DNA of 15,274 nucleotides from contig CAZYWP010000075.1 of NCBI GenBank assembly GCA_964651495.1, forward strand, positions 1 through 15,274, given 5' to 3'. The translations under genes and the position numbers were made by a program. Position 1 is the first letter of the stretch; each line of letters starts with the position of its first letter. The stretch comes from CAZNVB01 sp964651495. GTDB taxonomy: Bacteria; Acidobacteriota; Aminicenantia; Aminicenantales; UBA8522. Under the pieces are notes generated by a model. It had not been told where the DNA came from. It did no database searches and worked only from the letters and a program-made list of their open reading frames with translations. Below are positions 7,046 to 14,199 of this stretch, piece after piece.

Positions 7046-8457
7046 TGCGACCGGAATTCGTATTTTTCCTCCTGGCCTACTTTGTCCTGGTCCTTCTCAT
7101 CGGGCTGAAATTCTCCCGGCGGATGCGCAGCCTCGAGGACTACTTCCTCGCCTCCAGGTCTCTCTCCGCGCCGCTCGTCTTTCTCTCTTTGACCGCCTCC
7201 TGGTTCGGCGCCAGCTCTATCCTGGTCACGACTGACGAGGCTTTTCGAGCCGGCGTGAGCGCCTTCTGGCTGATCGGGCTGCCGGCGGTGGCGACGGTCC
7301 TGATTTTTGCCTTCATCCTGGCCGGGCCCATCCGTCGCCTGGACGTCATGACCCTCCCGGATCTGGTGGAGCGGCACTACGGGAAGGCTGTCCGCCACCT
7401 CGCCTCCGGCCTTATTTTCTGGTACATGGTCGTCCTGGCGTCCTCTCAAATGGTGGCCCTGGGGCAGTTTATCATGCCCTTTCTCGGCTGGCCCTACTTT
7501 TGCAGCCTGGCGCTGGGGACGGGAGTAGTGCTCATCTATCTCCTCAGCGGCGGCCTGCGCTCCGTGGCGGCGACCGATGTCCTCCAGTGCGTCCTCCTCT
7601 CCGGCGGAGTGATCGGGTTGGCCATTTTCTTGGTCCATTCATCTCCGGCTGCCGCGGTCGCCGAGGCCGCCCGTCAGGCGGGAAGACAGGACTATTTCCA
7701 CCTTTTCTCCGACCTGAAAAGGAATGCGCTGATTGCGCTCTCGTTTATCCTGGCCTGGACAATTTCTCCTATCGCCTGGCAGAGGGTCCAGTCCGCCCGG
7801 TCGGAGAGCACGGCCAGGCGCGGCCTGCTTGCTGCGGCGGGGACGTTTGTCATCCTCTACGGCCTTGTCGTGGTCATCGGCATATTCGCCCTGCCGCTGT
7901 TTTCCGGCCGACCGCTTTCCGATCCTCTCGTCTCTGAAATCATCGCTTCGCGGGCCGGTCGTCTCGGAGGCGGACTGCTGTTTGTTGCCGTCTCGGCCGC
8001 GATCCTGTCCACTCTGGACACCGCCTTAAACACGGGCGCCCTGACCTTGACCAAGGATATTTACCTCAACCTGCGACCGCACCGATCGAGGACGCCTCCG
8101 GCCACTGTGCGGGTTGGCCGGGCGGCGACTCTTATCACGGCCGGGCTGGCCTTCACGATCGCCACCCGGTTCCAGAGCATTCTCCAGACTCTTGGCCTGG
8201 CCTCGGAGATCATGGCCGAAGGCCTGTTCGTCCCGGGGCTGGCCATGATCTTTCTCAAGGGGAAAAAGCCCCTGGCCGGGGGCCTGAGCCTGATCCTGGG
8301 CGGGAGCTTCGCCCTGGCCAGCTTTCTTTCAGCGATGAGTGTCTTGCCATTCCACCTTCCCGCCTGGCCGTTTTCTGTACCCTATGGTCTGACGCTCAGC
8401 CTTCTGGGCTTCGCCGTCGGGCTCTTTTTAGATTGCTATCACCAGAACACAGACTGA
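7045..8457 (+). CDS. Sodium:solute symporter family (SSS) transporter
   Basis: This 470-residue inner-membrane transporter belongs to the SSS family (LeuT fold; relatives are PutP, PanF and SGLT) and is expected to couple Na+ entry to uptake of an unidentified solute. The sequence is almost entirely hydrophobic helices, about 12-13 by eye. After TM1 it shows the family pattern LEDYFLASRSL and ASWFGASSI; mid-protein it has GGLRSVAATDVLQ, which matches the SSS signature GG-V-TD-Q. The segment AAILSTLDTALN aligns with the PutP STADS-type Na2 region, with Ser/Thr retained. The GTG start has no ribosome site but a -10 box 6 nt upstream. It is divergent from the CBM9-like gene, so a sugar-related substrate is possible but not demonstrated. 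Length is normal for the family. Confidence 0.92.
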   Translation: MRPEFVFFLLAYFVLVLLIGLKFSRRMRSLEDYFLASRSLSAPLVFLSLTASWFGASSILVTTDEAFRAGVSAFWLIGLPAVATVLIFAFILAGPIRRLDVMTLPDLVERHYGKAVRHLASGLIFWYMVVLASSQMVALGQFIMPFLGWPYFCSLALGTGVVLIYLLSGGLRSVAATDVLQCVLLSGGVIGLAIFLVHSSPAAAVAEAARQAGRQDYFHLFSDLKRNALIALSFILAWTISPIAWQRVQSARSESTARRGLLAAAGTFVILYGLVVVIGIFALPLFSGRPLSDPLVSEIIASRAGRLGGGLLFVAVSAAILSTLDTALNTGALTLTKDIYLNLRPHRSRTPPATVRVGRAATLITAGLAFTIATRFQSILQTLGLASEIMAEGLFVPGLAMIFLKGKKPLAGGLSLILGGSFALASFLSAMSVLPFHLPAWPFSVPYGLTLSLLGFAVGLFLDCYHQNTD

Positions 8458-8466
8458 AATGAAGAG

Positions 8467-8504
8467 CCAGCACCCGACGGGTGGCTAGGTTCGGGGGCCC
8501 CCCG
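8467..8504 (+). repeat. Dispersed palindromic repeat, copy A
   Basis: This 38-base unit contains the 13-nt palindrome CACCCGACGGGTG (8471-8483) and, with a fixed offset of 17, GGTTCGGGG (8488-8496). It is followed by a second palindrome, CGGGGGCCCCCCG. It aligns without gaps to 15113-15150 at 29 of 38 positions by hand count. Copy C lies in inverted orientation 75 bp downstream. Confidence 0.65.
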
Positions 8505-8578
8505 CCGCCCGAAGCGTTTGATGCCACGGACTCTCCGGCTTTGAAAATAACACGATGGACCGCGAGGGCGCCGGGGGT

Positions 8579-8611
8579 GAACCGAGACAGGACCCGTCGG
8601 GTGTTCCTGGC
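8579..8611 (-). repeat. Dispersed palindromic repeat, copy C (inverted relative to A)
   Basis: Read on the minus strand it gives GCCAG, then CACCCGACGGGT (exact to copy A over 12 bases, 8603-8592), then GGTTC (8583-8579), with small gaps. With copy A it bounds a 146-bp segment (8466-8611) flanked by imperfect inverted repeats, like a REP pair or a small MITE. Confidence 0.55.
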
Positions 8612-8649
8612 AGCAAATTCGGGGATTTCGTTTTCGCTCCGGTCCATGA

Positions 8650-8655
8650 TATATT
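8650..8655 (+). promoter_or_regulatory. -10-like box directly before the acyltransferase start
   Basis: TATATT lies 7 nt before the ATG at 8663, the same distance seen at 14123 and 14994. The gap contains GAGGG, so unlike those genes this one could also use a (very close) Shine-Dalgarno site. No good -35 is visible. Confidence 0.3.
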
Positions 8656-8662
8656 GAGGGCA

Positions 8663-9322
8663 ATGTCCGCCTGGGAAAAGCTCCGTTGGAAAACGACCGG
8701 GGTCCTCGGCCGGCTTCTTCTGCGTTTCTGGGCCGGATCCTCGCGGGTTGAAGTCATCGGTGAGGAAGATTACCAGAGGTTCAAAGCGGCGGGGAGGCCC
8801 GTCATCCTCCTGGTCTGGCACGGCCGGCTCTTTCTGGCGCCCCATTTTTTCCGCAAGCAGGGGATCTACGCCCTGGTCAGCCCCAGCCGGGACGGCGAGA
8901 TCATCGCCCGGATCGCCTCGGGCTGGGGGTTCCGGATCATCCGCGGTTCCGGATCGCACTCCATGGTCCGGGCCTGGCTGGAGATGAAAAATAAACTCCG
9001 GGAAGGCGCCGAGCTGATCATCATCCCCGACGGCCCCCGCGGGCCAGACAGGGTTTTCAAACCCGGCGGGCTGAAACTGGCCCAGGAAACGGGCGCCATC
9101 CTTCAGCCGTTTTCTTTTTCCGCTTCGAAAAAGAAGTTCCTCCGGAGCTGGGACCGATTCCTCTTTTTCTATCCATTCTCCAGGGTCGTCGCCGTCTACG
9201 GCAGGCCCATCACGGTAGACCCGGCCATGGACGAGGAGGGCTTCGAGAGAACGCGGCTCGAGGTCGAGAAGGCGTTGACCGCGCTCGATGCGGCCGCCGA
9301 TTCCCATTTTGTAAAGAATTGA
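8663..9322 (+). CDS. DUF374-type lysophospholipid acyltransferase family protein
   Basis: This 219-residue protein belongs to the group of bacterial LPLAT-like acyltransferases often found beside lipid A or Kdo genes; it is likely membrane-associated and acts on a lipid acceptor. The key pieces are VWHGRLFLAP (residues 51-60, with the catalytic-type His), SPSRDGEIIARIASGWGF (73-90), RGSGS, and IIPDGPRGPDRVFKPGGLKLA (120-140), a very conserved block in this family. Length is normal. I chose ATG 8663 because homologues start close to the WEKLRWK-type segment; the upstream in-frame ATG at 8555 adds residues encoded by a repeat. A short GAGGG precedes it. The acceptor (lipid A, phospholipid or glycolipid) cannot be decided. 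It is followed by a separately promoted TPR gene. Confidence 0.85.
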   Translation: MSAWEKLRWKTTGVLGRLLLRFWAGSSRVEVIGEEDYQRFKAAGRPVILLVWHGRLFLAPHFFRKQGIYALVSPSRDGEIIARIASGWGFRIIRGSGSHSMVRAWLEMKNKLREGAELIIIPDGPRGPDRVFKPGGLKLAQETGAILQPFSFSASKKKFLRSWDRFLFFYPFSRVVAVYGRPITVDPAMDEEGFERTRLEVEKALTALDAAADSHFVKN

Positions 9323-9337
9323 CATTTGTGCTATATA
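9309..9337 (+). promoter_or_regulatory. Candidate promoter of the TPR gene
   Basis: TTGTAA (9309-9314), 17 nt, TATATA (9332-9337). The -35 lies inside the end of the acyltransferase gene. A start near 9344 leaves a leader of about 33 nt with a strong AGGAGG (9366-9371) 5 nt before ATG 9377. Confidence 0.4.
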
Positions 9338-9376
9338 AGCAGGCACGAAGATCCAGTTTAATTTGAGGAGGGAAAC

Positions 9377-10171
9377 ATGAAAACGAGACTTGTCTTCCTG
9401 GCTGTTTGTGCCGCCGGTCTGGCCGCGCTTTCTCTGCCGCTCGCCGGTCAGACGGCCGCCGACCACATCCGGCAGGGCGACGAATACTACGCCCAGTTCA
9501 ATGATGCAAAAGCCCTGGAGTCGTACCTATTGGCCGTCCAGGCCGAGCCGGCAGGCTATGAGGCCCTCTGGAAAACCGCCCGGGCTTACTTCGACCTGGG
9601 CGACCTGACTCCCGAAAGCGGGGCCGGAGCGGCAGAGAAAAAGCGCCAGCTGTATGACAATGCGATAAACTACTCCAAACAGGCGATCCAGGCCAACTCC
9701 GACGGGACCTGGGGTCACTTCTTCCGTTCCGCGGCCATGGGCAAGTACGTCCTCACCCAGGGAAAGAAAGAGCAGATCAACGGCTCCAAGACCATCAAAG
9801 CCGAGATCGAGAAGGCGATCGAGCTCGACTCGAGCAATGATTTAGCCTTCCATGCTCTGGGCCGTTGGCACCGCAAAATGGCCGAGATCGGGGGCGCGTC
9901 TCGGCTCCTCGGCGGCATGATTTACGGCAGCATCCCCAAGGGGTCGTTCGAGGAGTCGGAGAAGAACTTCCTGAAAGCCGTCGAGCTCAACCCCAACTAC
10001 ACCAACCACCATCTCGAGCTCGGCAGGACCTACCTGGCCCTGAAAAAGAAGGACCTGGCTGTCCAGGAATTCCAGAAGGTCCTGGAGCTTCCGGATACGA
10101 CCTCCAAGTGTCCGTCCTATAAAAAAGAGGCGGAAGCCGAGCTAGCCAAGCTCAAGAAAAAGGGCGGCTGA
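9377..10171 (+). CDS. Secreted TPR protein, RMDN-like
   Basis: This 264-residue protein has a Sec signal peptide (MKTR, then a hydrophobic run to about residue 24) followed by TPR-like helical repeats. The C-terminal half, with ALGRWHRKMAEIGGASRLL (about 160-178), then SFEESEKNFLKAVELNP and LGRTYLALKKKDLAVQEF, follows the pattern of eukaryotic regulator of microtubule dynamics (RMDN1/RMDN3) proteins. In those the order is GRW, a small hydrophobic helix with a G-x-P loop, then NFLKAEEL-P and a terminal LPD-T. Here the last part is LELPDTTS. Bacterial members exist, but I know no function; a scaffold role in the envelope is only an inference. Start is set by AGGAGG 5 nt upstream. The beta-barrel gene follows after a gap of about 56 bp, and the two may be co-transcribed. 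Confidence 0.8.
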   Translation: MKTRLVFLAVCAAGLAALSLPLAGQTAADHIRQGDEYYAQFNDAKALESYLLAVQAEPAGYEALWKTARAYFDLGDLTPESGAGAAEKKRQLYDNAINYSKQAIQANSDGTWGHFFRSAAMGKYVLTQGKKEQINGSKTIKAEIEKAIELDSSNDLAFHALGRWHRKMAEIGGASRLLGGMIYGSIPKGSFEESEKNFLKAVELNPNYTNHHLELGRTYLALKKKDLAVQEFQKVLELPDTTSKCPSYKKEAEAELAKLKKKGG

Positions 10172-10227
10172 ATTTACTCCCTGCCGGCCCTCAGAGCGCA
10201 ACCTGCTGCTGCCGCGTCACCCTGTTG

Positions 10228-11277
10228 ATGTTTAGAGCCGGGTTCCTGATGTTGAGACTGGAGAATATTCGAACCGGGGCGATGATCGTCCTGGGCCTCC
10301 TCCTGACTTGCTTGAACGCAAGGCCAGCCGAGTTCAGCCTCAAGCTCAACGCCGGGGCGGGCTGGCTGGACGGCGGCGATTTAAACAGGTCCATCGGGGG
10401 CTGGAAGGACTACTATCAGGACCGCAAGAGCTCATCATTTTCCTCTTCGTACGGCTTGAAAGAACTGCGTGGGATTCTGGAGGCCCAGGCGGAGCTGGCG
10501 GTCCGGTTCTCCCCTCGCTGGAGCGTCGGCCTGGCCGTCGGCTATGTCCCCGGGACGACGAGCGGCGAGGTCTCCACCCGGCTGTCAGAGGAGGAGGCCT
10601 ATACCCTTCCCTCGGGCGGGGGAGGCACCATTTCTCTTGAAGAGGAGACGGCCCGGCTCCTCCGCTGCGAGCTCAAGGCCGTGCCGGTCCTGGTGACCGT
10701 TTATTGGTCTTTCCCGCTCCGGGATAACCTGCAGCTCAGCCTTGGAGCCGGCGGCGGCCTGTACTTTGGCCGCTATACTTACCGCGAGGAGTACATTTAC
10801 AATCTCGATTATAGCGATACTCAGAACACCGCCGGCGGGTCGATTCAGTATATCGACCGCTACGAATCGGCCGGCGAATACGCGGAAAAAGCGGCTGCCC
10901 GGAGCTTCGGGGTGCACGGCCTTGTCGGCCTCGACTACAGGATCAGCCCGTCTCTCGCCATCACCTTCGAAGTCGTCGGCCGCTGGGCTGGCCTGGACGA
11001 TTGGCGGGGTGAAAAAACCGACGCCTACGAATGGTCCCAGACCTGGGGATTCGGCGGCGGGTTTTCCGAAGAGGGACAGGCAGAGGAATCGGCGGAGGGG
11101 AAGCTCTGGCGGGTCGATGCCCGCGGCGAGACGACATCAGGAACGTATCCGCGTCTCGTCTTCGGAGCCGAAGAACCGGCCTCCTCCTCTTATTCGAACG
11201 TCCGGCCGGCGCGGATCAACCTCGGCGGCGTCTCGGCCAGGATCGGGTTTCGGTTTCAATTCGGGGAAAGACGTTAA
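10228..11277 (+). CDS. Predicted outer-membrane beta-barrel protein
   Basis: I do not recognise a named family. The protein (about 349 residues) starts with a signal-peptide-like segment (MIVLGLLLTCLNARPAEF) and continues with alternating amphipathic strands. Examples are FSLKLNAGAGWLDGG, WSVGLAVGYVPG, LQLSLGAGGGLYFGRYTY, AITFEVVGRWAGLDDW and INLGGVSARIGFRFQFG. Many of these end in aromatic residues, with charged, Ser/Gly-rich loops between. The C-terminal strand ends in F-x-F shortly before the stop, as in OmpA-like or OMP_b-brl barrels. The start is uncertain: TTG 10225, ATG 10228, ATG 10249 and ATG 10282 are all in frame, and none has a clear ribosome site. It lies 56 bp after the TPR gene and converges on the protease gene. 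Confidence 0.65.
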   Translation: MFRAGFLMLRLENIRTGAMIVLGLLLTCLNARPAEFSLKLNAGAGWLDGGDLNRSIGGWKDYYQDRKSSSFSSSYGLKELRGILEAQAELAVRFSPRWSVGLAVGYVPGTTSGEVSTRLSEEEAYTLPSGGGGTISLEEETARLLRCELKAVPVLVTVYWSFPLRDNLQLSLGAGGGLYFGRYTYREEYIYNLDYSDTQNTAGGSIQYIDRYESAGEYAEKAAARSFGVHGLVGLDYRISPSLAITFEVVGRWAGLDDWRGEKTDAYEWSQTWGFGGGFSEEGQAEESAEGKLWRVDARGETTSGTYPRLVFGAEEPASSSYSNVRPARINLGGVSARIGFRFQFGERR

Positions 11278-11286
11278 ACGGCTGCG

Positions 11287-11324
11287 GGCGGGACTGCCGC
11301 CGTCCATGGTCTCAGCGGGAGACC
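11287..11324. terminator. Pair of hairpins between convergent genes
   Basis: GGCGG-GACTG-CCGCC (11287-11301) and GGTCTC-AGCGG-GAGACC (11308-11324) are two perfect short stems in the gap and overlapping the last codon/stop of the minus-strand protease gene. There is no proper T-run on either side, so a bidirectional terminator role is tentative. Confidence 0.3.
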
Positions 11325-13183
11325 GGGATTCTCAAGTTTTCATAGAGCTCCACTCCGTTCGGCCCTTCCACCTTGAGCTTGAACACAGCGTGCCGGGCCA
11401 GGAAATCGAGCGGGATTTTCACGACGAGCGGCGCAGATGACGCCTGTGAACCCGAACCCGGCAGCGGCGGAAACGACACGGACGAGGATATCAGGCCGAT
11501 ATCAGGATGGGGCGTGCTCAGCCAGCCGTTCAGGCCGACCGCCGGGAAGCGGCTCCGGTTGACCAGGGTGACGATGATTTCGAGGGTTTCGCCCGGCTCG
11601 GCCCGGCCGTTTCCATTGCCCCTGCTTTTTCCCGAGGCATCGTCATCCAAGTCGTATCCGGAGAGAGAGATCGACGGCAGCCCGATGTCTGCGGCGAGGG
11701 CGGCGTCGACGATCCCCCAGCCAAAATCGTTGTCCGGAGCCTGGCTGCGGCTGGCCGTGCTCAGGAGCGCGGCGCGGACCTGGGCGGGGGTCCAGTCGGG
11801 ATGGATTTCGAGGAGCAGGGCGGCGGCCCCCGCGACCAGCGGGGTGGAGAATGATGTCCCGGAGCCCCGGGAGTAAGTGGAGCTTCCGTCCGTCCGATTG
11901 GAGGCCAGCCAGTTGCGGACCCCGAGGGCGCAGACCTCCGGTTTAATTCGTCCATCGAAGGTTGGGCCGGGCGAACTGAAGGAGGCGATCCGGGCCATCG
12001 AATCCACGGCTCCGCAAGCGATGACGTCGAACCCGTCCGCCGGGGCGATGATGTGGCGCCAGGCATTGTCGCGCTCGTTCCCGGCCGCGTTCACCACCAC
12101 AACTCCGAGGCTCACGGCCCGGTTGGCGGCGCGGGTGGTCACGGCCGTTTTCCCGTCCAGGTCGGCGAAAGAGTACCAGTCGATGTATCCCAGCGAGGAC
12201 GAGACCACGTCGGCGCCCAGTGATTCAGCCCACTCGATCCCCGCCACCCAGTAATCCTCCTCGATCGGCTGCTCGAATTTTTCCGTCTCCGTCTTGGCCA
12301 GGAGGAAATCGGCGCCGTGGGCCGGCCCGACGAGTTCGCCGGGCTTGTATCCCCCCAGGATCGACCAGGTGCCGGTGCCGTGGGAGTCGGAGTAGTCGTT
12401 CGGATCGGCCAGGTTTTGCTCGACGTCGCCGTCGCCGTTGACGAAGTCCCACTCGGCGACCAGGCGGGCGTTGCTGAAGATTTCGTGGGACTTGCGAAAG
12501 CCCGTATCCATCATGCAGACGAGAACGTTTCGGCCGCTGAACCCGGCGCGGTGAAGAGGCCAGACATGGATCTGGTTGATCTGAGTGAACGAGGGTCCGT
12601 AGAGAGCGAAGAACGGGTCGGGGATATCCAGCGCCTCATCCGGTCCCTGGGGCGCGGAAGGCTCGTTCCGGGCGAACGAAAGCACAAGGTCCACTTCGCG
12701 GACAAAGGGAAGTGCGCGGAGAGCCGCAATGCCGGGCGGAGCGGCCTCAGCGCTGACCGCATTGAGCCAGCGCGAGACGGTCCTGATTTTCTTGACCAGA
12801 GGCGCGACCCTCTCGATATAGGGGGGATTGACGGGAAGGTCGGAAGAGTCGACCAGGCCGCTTGCGTCGCGCACCTTGGAGCGCCGCCGGAGACAGCGGG
12901 CCGCGAGGTCCTGGCGCGCCCGAACCAGGGCTTTGTCCAGGGACTGGGCTTCAGCGCCGCCCCTGTCCTTGAAATAGACCCAGACGGGAAGGCTTTCCCG
13001 CCTGCGGTCGGTCCGCCTCAACTCCTGGGTGAGGTTACGTCCGGCCCCCGCCCGGGGAGAAATCTTGGCGCCGAAGCGGGGATTCTCCGGCCCGGCCGGG
13101 AAGCCGAAAAACAGCGGAGCGCAGGAAAGCAAAACCAGAATAGCCGAATCGAGCGGACGCCATTTTGTTCCCCCGCGTCTCAT
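11312..13183 (-). CDS. Secreted subtilisin-like serine protease (S8) with C-terminal beta domain
   Basis: This protein has about 623 residues. It starts with a signal peptide (MRRGGTKWRP, then a hydrophobic run to about 30). A prodomain-like region follows (about 64-175), with LPVWVYFKD and SRWLNAVSAEA motifs that I associate with Bacteroidetes-type secreted S8 peptidases. The catalytic domain has Asp226 (MMDTGF), His268 (DSHGTGT), the oxyanion Asn369 (NAAGNE) and Ser444 (GTSFSTPLVAGAAAL), so the full triad is intact. After about residue 505 comes a C-terminal beta-sandwich-like segment containing a D/N/G-rich loop (DLDDDASGKSRGNGNG) and an AEPGETLEIIVTLVN strand. This may serve calcium binding or cell-surface attachment. 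I chose ATG 13183 because it overlaps the AMMECR1 stop as ATGA; the frame continues to 13234 inside that gene. The ribosome site is weak, so coupling is likely. Confidence 0.93.
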   Translation of the reverse strand: MRRGGTKWRPLDSAILVLLSCAPLFFGFPAGPENPRFGAKISPRAGAGRNLTQELRRTDRRRESLPVWVYFKDRGGAEAQSLDKALVRARQDLAARCLRRRSKVRDASGLVDSSDLPVNPPYIERVAPLVKKIRTVSRWLNAVSAEAAPPGIAALRALPFVREVDLVLSFARNEPSAPQGPDEALDIPDPFFALYGPSFTQINQIHVWPLHRAGFSGRNVLVCMMDTGFRKSHEIFSNARLVAEWDFVNGDGDVEQNLADPNDYSDSHGTGTWSILGGYKPGELVGPAHGADFLLAKTETEKFEQPIEEDYWVAGIEWAESLGADVVSSSLGYIDWYSFADLDGKTAVTTRAANRAVSLGVVVVNAAGNERDNAWRHIIAPADGFDVIACGAVDSMARIASFSSPGPTFDGRIKPEVCALGVRNWLASNRTDGSSTYSRGSGTSFSTPLVAGAAALLLEIHPDWTPAQVRAALLSTASRSQAPDNDFGWGIVDAALAADIGLPSISLSGYDLDDDASGKSRGNGNGRAEPGETLEIIVTLVNRSRFPAVGLNGWLSTPHPDIGLISSSVSFPPLPGSGSQASSAPLVVKIPLDFLARHAVFKLKVEGPNGVELYENLRIPVSR

Positions 13184-13725
13184 TCGGAGAAGACCTGGGC
13201 TTCGAAAACTTCTATCTCGGCCCCTTTCTGCCACTCATCATCGTCCAGCCCCGCTTTCAGGCAGCCGTGGCGCAGGTAGGTCTCGCGGTCCCAGTCGTAT
13301 TCCAGCGGCACCTGGGGGAGAAGCAGGCCCCTGGACAGGCCCTTGGTGACGATGATCCCATGCCTGCCCACCTCGACCTCCTGTGGATTCTTGAGGGGCT
13401 CCGGCAGCGTCAGGACCGAGATCTCGATCCTGGTCCGGGGAAGTTCTTCGACCGTTAGCGGCTTAAACCTGAAGTCTTGGGTGGCGGCGGCGACGGCCAT
13501 CTCGATGATGGCTTCGGCCAGCGGCTTGACGGGGAGGGGATAGCCGATGCAGCCGCGCAGCCGGCCGTCGACCTTGAGGGTGACGAAGGCGCCCCTTTTT
13601 TCCAGGAGTTGGCTGTTGTCGATTTTCGGCTTGGGTTTTTTCCCCGTCTTCAAATAGCCCTCGACGGCCTGGCGGGCCAGGCCGAGCAGAAACCGCTGCT
13701 CCTCTTTGTCAAGGAAGACTTTCAT
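13180..13725 (-). CDS. AMMECR1 family protein (AmmeA-type)
   Basis: This 181-residue protein is of the conserved AMMECR1 fold found in all three domains; its biochemical function remains unknown. The signature LRGCIG (residues 56-61, with an invariant Cys) is present, as are AVAAATQDFRFKPLTVEEL and the TRIEISVLT strand. The GIIVTKGLSRGLLLPQVP segment is the usual second conserved block. Length is typical of the stand-alone AmmeA protein. In many bacteria it is linked to Memo and a radical-SAM protein (AmmeMemoRadiSam); neither partner is in this window. Instead it is translationally coupled on both sides by ATGA overlaps, upstream to an MPN-like gene and downstream to a secreted subtilase. 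Confidence 0.93.
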   Translation of the reverse strand: MKVFLDKEEQRFLLGLARQAVEGYLKTGKKPKPKIDNSQLLEKRGAFVTLKVDGRLRGCIGYPLPVKPLAEAIIEMAVAAATQDFRFKPLTVEELPRTRIEISVLTLPEPLKNPQEVEVGRHGIIVTKGLSRGLLLPQVPLEYDWDRETYLRHGCLKAGLDDDEWQKGAEIEVFEAQVFSE

Positions 13726-14123
13726 TTTGACCCCCTTGGCGGCCGAGACAGGTGAATGGGATGAAGAGAAAAAGTGTCGTCGAATTCGATGACCAGGGGC
13801 TGCAGGGATAAACGGTTTCGGGGCAGGATCCCAACGCGGAGAAAGAGCTTGCCGCAGGCGAACGGCCGGAAAAGGCGGGAGGCGGCCCGGCCGTCGGAAC
13901 GGGTGGAATAAAAACCGATGATCCGGTGGCTGAACATCTCTTGCAGGCTCCAGAAGCCGGCCTCGGCCGCATAATCTGTTTCCGGGCAGGGATAGATCGT
14001 TTCCACGAAGAACCGCCGGCCCCTGATATGGCCAAGGAGGATACCGCTGCTCCTCCTCTTTGTCGAGGCCAGCGCCTGAGCTTTAAGAAAAAGGAGCGCC
14101 TCTGCCGCGATGTAAACATCCAT
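13722..14123 (-). CDS. Small degenerate MPN/JAB-like protein
   Basis: This 133-residue protein looks like a Mov34/MPN (JAB) domain by pattern. An N-terminal helix VYIAAEALLFLKAQALAS is followed by SSGILLGHIRGRRFFVETIYP (residues 25-45), the usual GxLLG strand pair. Then comes IIGFYSTRSDGRAASRLFR (68-86), which occupies the place of the G-x-HSH-P-x-S-x-x-D metalloprotease motif. HSH reads STR, the motif Asp is absent, and the usual Glu before GLLLG is missing, so it should bind no zinc and have no isopeptidase activity. I assign the fold by eye only. Its stop overlaps the AMMECR1 start as ATGA. The ATG at 14123 has no ribosome site but a TATAAT 7 nt upstream. Confidence 0.6.
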   Translation of the reverse strand: MDVYIAAEALLFLKAQALASTKRRSSGILLGHIRGRRFFVETIYPCPETDYAAEAGFWSLQEMFSHRIIGFYSTRSDGRAASRLFRPFACGKLFLRVGILPRNRLSLQPLVIEFDDTFSLHPIHLSRPPRGSK

Positions 14124-14130
14124 TGATTAA

Positions 14131-14160
14131 ATTATAGCAAAAGCGGGAGTTGGTCGTAAA
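14131..14160 (-). promoter_or_regulatory. Promoter of the MPN-like/AMMECR1/subtilase cassette, leaderless
   Basis: On the minus strand, TTTACG (14160-14155), an 18-nt spacer and a perfect TATAAT (14136-14131) end 7 nt before the ATG at 14123. The predicted transcription start falls on or beside the A of the start codon. No Shine-Dalgarno sequence is present between box and codon. Confidence 0.55.
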
Positions 14161-14199
14161 TCAGGATGTCATCTCCAAAATTGCCGTCAGGTGCGCGAA

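Larger units (their letters stand above)
8458..8662. other. Gene-free stretch with inverted repeat copies
   Basis: I find no convincing coding sequence in these 205 bases. An in-frame ATG at 8555 would extend the acyltransferase by 36 residues, but it runs through repeat copy C and has no ribosome site. The stretch contains repeat copies A and C and two small palindromes. A -10-like box immediately precedes the next gene. Confidence 0.6.

Noticed and set aside
6919..7638. Long upstream extension of the CBM9-like reading frame (minus strand)
   Set aside because: It is antisense to the symporter gene, is rich in low-complexity charged residues typical of shadow frames, and spans the predicted promoter; the ATG at 6918 has a ribosome site.
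9319..9324. Perfect TTGACA near the TPR gene
   Set aside because: Only 7 nt from the TATATAA box, and no -10-like sequence lies 16-18 nt downstream; TTGTAA at 9309 with 17-nt spacing fits better.
8396..9466. Minus-strand 356-codon frame opposite the acyltransferase
   Set aside because: Antisense to a clear DUF374 protein and crosses two intergenic regions; no recognisable domain.
12317..13279. Plus-strand 320-codon frame
   Set aside because: Antisense to the subtilase and AMMECR1 genes, whose catalytic and signature motifs are intact; composition is that of a shadow frame.
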